DNA of 64,000 nucleotides from Aaosphaeria pasadenensis (lineage: Eukaryota > Ascomycota > Dothideomycetes > Pleosporales). This document shows, one piece after another, positions 58,626-64,000 of this stretch (its first letter is position 1; each line of letters starts with the position of its first letter). Made by a program: the position numbers and the translations under genes. The notes below the pieces were generated by a model. The model saw nothing but the letters and a program-made list of their open reading frames with translations. It ran no database searches and had not been told where the DNA came from. Location: the NCBI GenBank assembly GCA_022813625.1, contig JAKLMB010000004.1, positions 868,001 to 932,000 of the forward strand. The letters are read 5' to 3'.

Positions 58626-59036
58626 CCCCATAATCCCCCCCGACGTGCATCCATCTCCCAGCTCGACGAACCATTCGCTACCGAAACAACGTCTCTTCCA
58701 TCCCTCAAACGCAGCCACCCGTCTGCTCGCCCCGATATCACAAGAGACTGCGCGACACAGACACAGACACACCCGCGCAATGACCTCTACCCATCTCCCA
58801 CCGCCCAAACAACCCAACCCGACAAAAAACCCAACGCCAACAATAATACCGCCGACACGTCCGTCCCGAGCAGTCCCAATACCATGGCCTTGGGACCCGT
58901 CATCAACCCGCCTACCCACCCGCTCACTCCATCATCGCCCACCTTCCCTCCCTCCACCCGTGCACTCGAACAACAACACAACAGCACCCGCCCACTGCTG
59001 CCCAGTCTACACAGCATTCTCCCGCCACATAGGTAG
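58626..59036 (+). CDS. possible overlooked exon of an unidentified gene
   Basis: 136 open codons end at TAG 59034-59036. The first in-frame ATG is at 58884 (ACCATGGCC, strong context), giving 50 aa. A CTCCCAG acceptor at 58655-58661 could instead join an upstream exon. This frame has strong C-preference at third codon positions and a balanced sequence (LDEPFATETTSLPSLKR, later LPSLHSILPPHR), unlike the longer overlapping frame, which is Pro/Arg/His-rich. A GTAGGC donor-like site overlaps the stop. A CT-rich TSS-like block lies just upstream. No homologue is recognised. Confidence 0.35.
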   Translation, partial: PHNPPRRASISQLDEPFATETTSLPSLKRSHPSARPDITRDCATQTQTHPRNDLYPSPTAQTTQPDKKPNANNNTADTSVPSSPNTMALGPVINPPTHPLTPSSPTFPPSTRALEQQHNSTRPLLPSLHSILPPHR

Positions 59037-62000
59037 GCACTGCTCGTCATACCGCCAATTCACCACCTCTTCAAAAAAGAAAACGATATCCCACACTCCC
59101 CGAAAGCAACACGCCCAGTCCGCGGGGCACGCGGGACGCATCCCGATTCGAGCTCTCCCCCCTTCCTTCCCTGTTACTCGACACACGACATGCCGTGGGA
59201 ATCCGGTTGGGTGGTCGGTTCTTCCGTCGTTTCGTTTTTATTTCCCCATCTGCTGTGCGTCTGTGTTGCTTGCCCCTGGACCCTACATATGTAAGGTATG
59301 CTGGCTATACGTGTGCGAGCTATGGATAGATAATTCAATTCAAGTAAGTGACTGACGAGCTCGTATCCCCTACATGTGAGTTAGTGATGGAAGCAGCACG
59401 GCACGGTCCCACGAGGACGCTTTGATATGTGACGAGGGACCGGAGGACGGGATGGGGAGATGCCAGGGGGAGCAAGGTATGTTTCATGATTCTTCTATCA
59501 TCTCGTTGTACAATACAATGGGGGAAGGGGTTGCGCGGGGCACGGACGCGGGTGCGGGAGCGGCCGGTTGCCGTGGGCTAGGTGGCACGATTGGGATTTT
59601 ATTGGTAAGGTGGGTTGGTCGAGGGGTTGATAGTCGTGAATCCTTTTTGTTGCTACTGGGTTGGGGATTGGTGGGGAGGTAGGTGAGGTTGTGGGATGGG
59701 TTGTTTTGAGGGACGGGGTCACTTTTTGCTTTTTGAACCCGAAGGATTTCGGATACGACTGTGGCTGCGGCGTATGGAGTTGGTCATTACCTAGGTACCT
59801 AATGAATGATATAATGGGATTATGATATGTGATGACGGTAGTTAATAAAAGGATCGCAGGATCGGAGGATCAAGGAAAAACAAACCAAAATGCAAGATTC
59901 GAAAAAGAAAAAGGAAAAATGAAACCAACGGCTAAGAGAAAAAGGAAAAAGAATTGAAACTTTAAATCGTCGTATTGTCTGCGATAGATGAACACACAAG
60001 TCTCGAACGCAAAAATCACCTACCTATCTAGTAAATGTATAGATTCCGTCTGTATGTTCGATATTGTCTCTCTTTCTTTTTGACAGGGCGATGCGTGTTG
60101 GGGCAGCAATTGCATCCACGGGAACTTGTTATGGTCAGGGTTTTTTCAAGGGCTTGAAAGAAAAGTTGAATTAATGGGAGGAGTTCTGGATATCTTCTAT
60201 TCCCCATTGCTTCCTACGCATCTATCCACCGCAAAAGACTCTCAATAAAGGCGCATGTGACAGCCCACCATCTCAAAGCTATACAAACCACGGTCCCAAT
60301 CAAAAAAACACTACCAAAGACGCGATCAATCTCTCTCATCATTCTCATACTCTCGAGGTGTTTGACTACATGTACGCCCTGCTTGCACCACACTACCCAT
60401 ATGAACTTTCCATCTACGCTAGTTGCAATGTACGGTACGGGTACGGGTACATGCATACATAGCGCGAGGAGGTCTAGACGCTTCCGCTTCCGCCTCTCGG
60501 GAATGTCATCGCAGATACGCGCTGTCGGGACTAAGACCAAGTAAGGAGACGAGATGATGGTTGACTAGGCAGGAAAGGCTTCTATTTGTGTCACGGGGGT
60601 GTGATAGCCAGGAGTGGGAAGGTTGGTATGGGTGGTCGTACACTTGGATGATGTGCAAATGTGGTTGACTTGATATACCCAGAGGGGACATCGGCATCGT
60701 ATGGTCGTGGACCGGGTTGCTTGGGAAAGGTATGGCTTGTGTTGTTCACGTCATGTTGTTCCTATGTGTGAATACAGTGTCGATTGCAATGGAAAGTATG
60801 GAGAAGTTTCTAGCATATAGAACCCTAATCTAGATTACATTGAATACATTAAAGAAGTGTTACAATGAACGACAGTCTTGTTTCTCATGTGGTAGCAATG
60901 ATATGGTGAGTCAATTGGGTTGGACTAATCACTCCGTACAGTAGTGGTGATGGATAGATACCTACCTAGATATAGTGGTTATCGTGTTTTTGTATCAACC
61001 CTGTATGCAGAAGAACATAGGTGTAGACAGTGGGAGTGGATGTGGTGTGGTGCTACAGGAACAGCGGAGGCTCATTGGTCGGGGAAGTCAGTTCTCTACC
61101 GGCCGAAGTTATGCCATCCTTTGATGAGAGAGATATGGTCACGTGTGCACTGCAGTCTCTTGGAGAGTGGAGACAGATCGGAGGGGATGGGAGAAGGTGC
61201 AGTAGTGAGGGGTAAGGAAGGTGGGAAATAGATGAAGGGTGACGTACTACGATCGTTCTAAGGATTTCCCGAAAGGACATCAAGCGGAATCATTGGGATT
61301 ATTGGCATCATTACTTGTATCTGCAATCTGCACAGCCATACGAGGTACAGAGTAATTGCTTCGAGTATTAGCATGGATGCGAATTACGAGTACTTGCAAG
61401 AAGAGTAAGAGAGGAAGTATCCGAGTAGAAGTACATAGGCACTCCGTATCATCTGCGCGTGACCCTCAGGAGAGCGAAGAGCGAATCTGGAATGTCCTCA
61501 GGTGATGATCCTCTACTTCGGGTGGGACCGACTGCGTGACTGGGTAGGTGGACCGACCCTAGCAGTTGAATCATTCGTTCCTCTCCCATCGCTCCTCCCT
61601 GGCCTTACTCCCTACTTGAGTTTGAGCTTCGCAACACTTCTGCTGATGATTGAATGAACATGTTTCACTTTATCCTTCTTTTTCTTTATATCGATGATAG
61701 TGAATGAGGTAGGGGAGTGGATTCCATGAGACAGGGCAGGTGCGGGTGGGGTCGATACCGATGCCCCGCTCCTGCCTTCCAGAGAGACCCACTTCCCCAG
61801 CTTTACTGCTCCCCCTCCCCTGGCCTGTGCGCCTGCTCTCTCACTGAAGCTGTTCCGTTCCGTCATGCCTTGGACAGCTCGGAATGTAGATTCGTCGATT
61901 CCAAACACTCCCAATAACGCGAGTAATTGGGCTGTAGAGAGATAGATCTGATACTAAAATGAATCAAGATCTTTCAATTGATTCGACGGGACTAGGGAAC

Positions 62001-62295
62001 GGGTGAATTGACTGACTGATCGAGTGATTTGCGCATACGAGTAGCCTTTCTTATTCATCGCCCATCGAGGTACGAGTACATGTCCCTCCGTGCTAGTGAG
62101 CTATGTGATGTAAGTACCTGGTGATTGAAAGAATCAGCCTATCACCGTCAAAGAAGGAGAGCTTCCCCGCACTCCCCATGGCAGAAATTGGCAACACAAC
62201 ATGGCACTAAGACACACTCAGACACTCAAGAACCCCCCTTCCCTTCACTCGTCTTCTTTATTAAACCCCCCTCCTCCTCCCATCCCTACCTACTT

Positions 62296-62302
62296 TATAA
62301 AC
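62296..62302 (+). promoter_or_regulatory. TATA-like element of the DJ-1/PfpI gene
   Basis: TATAAAC about 190 bases before the ATG, followed by a long CT/CA-rich leader. Weak, position-based inference. Confidence 0.3.
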
Positions 62303-62490
62303 CCACCCCTTCCTCTGTCTCACTCCACCTTCATCTCACACCACCCTTCTTCCTTTTTCCATCAACAACAACTTACTACTTCATCCTTCTTCAACTTCCA
62401 ATTCTCTTCCACGCACCTTCATCATCAACAACTCCTTCACCATTCCAACCCAACGCCAACTCGTCACAACAACAAACCAATACCGTCAAG

Positions 62491-63484
62491 ATGAGTGCAA
62501 TTGCTGACAACACCGACGGCCCCATCGAGGTCGTCAAGGTGCTCTTCGCTCTCTACCCCAACTACAACACCCTCGACGTTGCTGGTCCTCTCGAGGTCCT
62601 CAATCGCTCCCTCCACGACCCCAAAGATAAATGTATGTTTCCCCTCTCTTCCAACTCTTTCTGCCGTTCCTGCCCCGCCAATCCTACATTGATCCATTGC
62701 TGACTCGAACCCCGCAGCTACCAAAGGCTTCGAATGCCAATTCGTAGGCACCGCGGCTGCCATGACCTCCGTCCAGGGTCTTACCATCAAGGCTGATATG
62801 GACTACGACGACGCCAACGACGAGCTGGAGGATTTCGATGTCATCATCGTCCCCGGCGGCGAGGGTGTCTTTGACGTCCTTGACAAGAAGGCAGAGCCTC
62901 TTAGCATCCTCTCCAAGTACGTCGAACTTCAGGAGAAGAACCCTGCCAAAGAGCGCACCATTCTTGCCATTGATACCGGCTCCCTCCTCCTCGGTCGCCA
63001 GGGTCTTCTCGAGGGTCTCGCTGCCACCACCCACCCTGACTACTATCCTCGTCTCGAGACCATCTGCCAGGACGCGTCGACCCGCGACATGTCCATGCGT
63101 ACCGACGTCATGGAGGAGCGCTACGTCGTCAACAACGCCCGCTTCGATCTCGGTGAGAACCCAGACGAGAACCCATACATTACCAAGAAGTCCCGTACCG
63201 GTGCTACTGAGGGTCCCAACACCCAGCACGGTCGTAGGAAGTCTATCGCCCGCAAGGGTAGCAACGCCTGGAAGGAGTCCCGCCGCCGCGAGTCTGTCGC
63301 TCGCCGCGCTGCTCTTCCCCTCGGTGGCATGCGTGTTATCACCACCGGAGGTGTCACAGCTGGTCTGGATGCTTCCCTGTATCTAGTAGGTTCCCTTGTT
63401 TCTCACGAGTCGGCTCTCGAGGTCGCCCGATCCATGCAGTATACCTGGGTCAAGGGCGTTACCGTCGATGCCATTGATGTCTAG
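62491..63484 (+). CDS. DJ-1/PfpI-family protein with altered nucleophile elbow
   Basis: join(62491..62632, 62718..63484), 302 aa. The start MSAIADNTDGPIEVVKVLF leads into the flavodoxin-like fold. Visible motifs are LDVAGPLEVLN, the PGGEG turn (Glu96), the elbow AIDTGSLLLGRQGLLEG, GLAATTHPDYY and the C-terminal ITTGGVTAGLDASLYLV. In AraC-type DJ-1/PfpI relatives the elbow reads xCTG with a catalytic Cys; here position 133 is Asp, so Cys chemistry is not expected. An insert at about 205-250 is basic and Ser-rich (GRRKSIARKGSNAWKES), as in fungal homologues. The single intron (GTATGT...CCGCAG) preserves phase. No signal peptide. The role is unknown. Confidence 0.88.
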
Positions 63485-64000
63485 ACGGAGTTTTGTGGAA
63501 GATGAATCAGCAGCATCATGTATTAGACAGGGTGCGTAGCTTTCCAGCGATGGATATGGGAATGAGATACTCGACCAATATTTTGGATCAGGGACGAGGG
63601 ACGCATGAGACAAGCGTGCAACTGAAACGATGATATGTAAACCTAAACCAATGAATTTCACGAAATGTAAAACAGAGAACAAATTTGTCCTCTGCCTGTG
63701 ATGTTCCGTTCCACTTATTATTGTAGAACGAATGGATCGTGCACGCGGAGAGATGCACATGCAGACGAGACGCGCACCATAAATACGATTGATGCACTAG
63801 ACAGGACCGCACACTAAAACAAATACCTCATACAAAGAAAAAAGGCTCACTCACTACCTCACCACCACGCGACACAATAATGCAACACACCACACACACA
63901 CTCTACCGTCGCCCGCGGATTCCCTACAACAATTAACAAGAAAAAAGGAAAAACAGGGTCTCGGAGTACGATCTTGCAGCCCACGTGCGTCCATCTCATC
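63485..64000. other. 3' region of the DJ-1 gene to the window edge
   Basis: No coding frame is supportable. A CGGAGTAC partial motif lies at 63962-63969. Confidence 0.5.

Larger units (their letters stand above)
57992..62490. other. 4.5-kb gene-poor interval
   Basis: It holds the candidate exon at 58626-59036, a pyrimidine-rich block at 58556-58612 that resembles a promoter/TSS region, a short TACGGG run at 60430-60449 and the leader of the DJ-1 gene. The long plus-strand frame 58429-59355 is treated as a shadow. Nothing else is supportable. Confidence 0.5.

Noticed and set aside
58429..59355. 308-codon plus-strand open frame
   Set aside because: Pro/Arg/His-rich without domain, and it overlaps another frame (58626-59036) with far better codon bias, so it is treated as a shadow.
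60430..60449. TACGGG tandem considered as telomere-like repeat
   Set aside because: Only about three imperfect units, and it is not the fungal telomere unit TTAGGG.
1..64000. tRNA and 5S rRNA genes
   Set aside because: No stretch with a convincing B-box (GGTTCRANYCC) paired to an A-box, and no 5S-like internal control region, was found by eye; a covariance-model scan would be decisive.

Overview
The window reads as a filamentous ascomycete chromosome (Pezizomycotina; Dothideomycetes is my best guess). Short GT-AG introns of about 50-190 bases with CTAAC/CTGAC-like branch points interrupt most genes. Spliced together, the exons give full-length proteins typical of that group: Ipi3, the otubain-type C65 peptidase, CSN subunit 2, Rho3, a fungal DUF7896-like zinc-finger protein, RPS27, RPS9, RPL21 and a PL4 rhamnogalacturonan lyase. 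I saw no rRNA or tRNA gene, CRISPR array, intact transposon or bacterial feature.

Layout, left to right. 1-1041 (-) is the 5' part of a berberine-bridge-type FAD oxidoreductase that runs off the window. 1898-3669 (+) is the ribosome-biogenesis WD40 protein Ipi3. 7420-10783 (-) is an otubain peptidase with a very long Gln/His/Ser-rich N-terminus, flanked by 3.7 and 5.7 kb without a recognisable gene. 16497-18316 (-) is COP9 signalosome subunit 2, divergent from the Rho3 GTPase at 19840-20879 (+). 22477-27872 is a dense housekeeping block: RPS27 (+), deoxyribose-phosphate aldolase (+), and RPS9 (-)/RPL21 (+) sharing a 453-base divergent promoter region. 29917-31311 (-) is a seven-transmembrane receptor.

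From about 31 kb rightward the DNA becomes gene-poor. It holds a lineage-specific coiled-coil protein with an internal 44-residue repeat (36907-38103, -), a DUF7896-like zinc-finger protein (39519-40256, -) and a 42-45 kb tract of apparently decayed coding sequence. An accessory trio on the + strand follows: a secreted heme-thiolate peroxygenase (45476-46510), a class II aldolase/adducin protein (46800-47825) and a secreted PL4 rhamnogalacturonan lyase (48715-50381). This suggests plant-cell-wall or lignocellulose use. After 7 kb without a clear gene come a small hypothetical protein (57467-57991, +), a possible overlooked exon near 58.6-59.0 kb, and a DJ-1/PfpI-family protein lacking the usual nucleophilic Cys (62491-63484, +).

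Gene models were assembled by hand from reading-frame continuity, splice consensus and family knowledge. Coordinates given as start..end span introns; exon joins are in the evidence. The most notable non-genic signal is a 9-bp motif, TACGGAGTA/TACTCCGTA, found at least ten times and only between genes.
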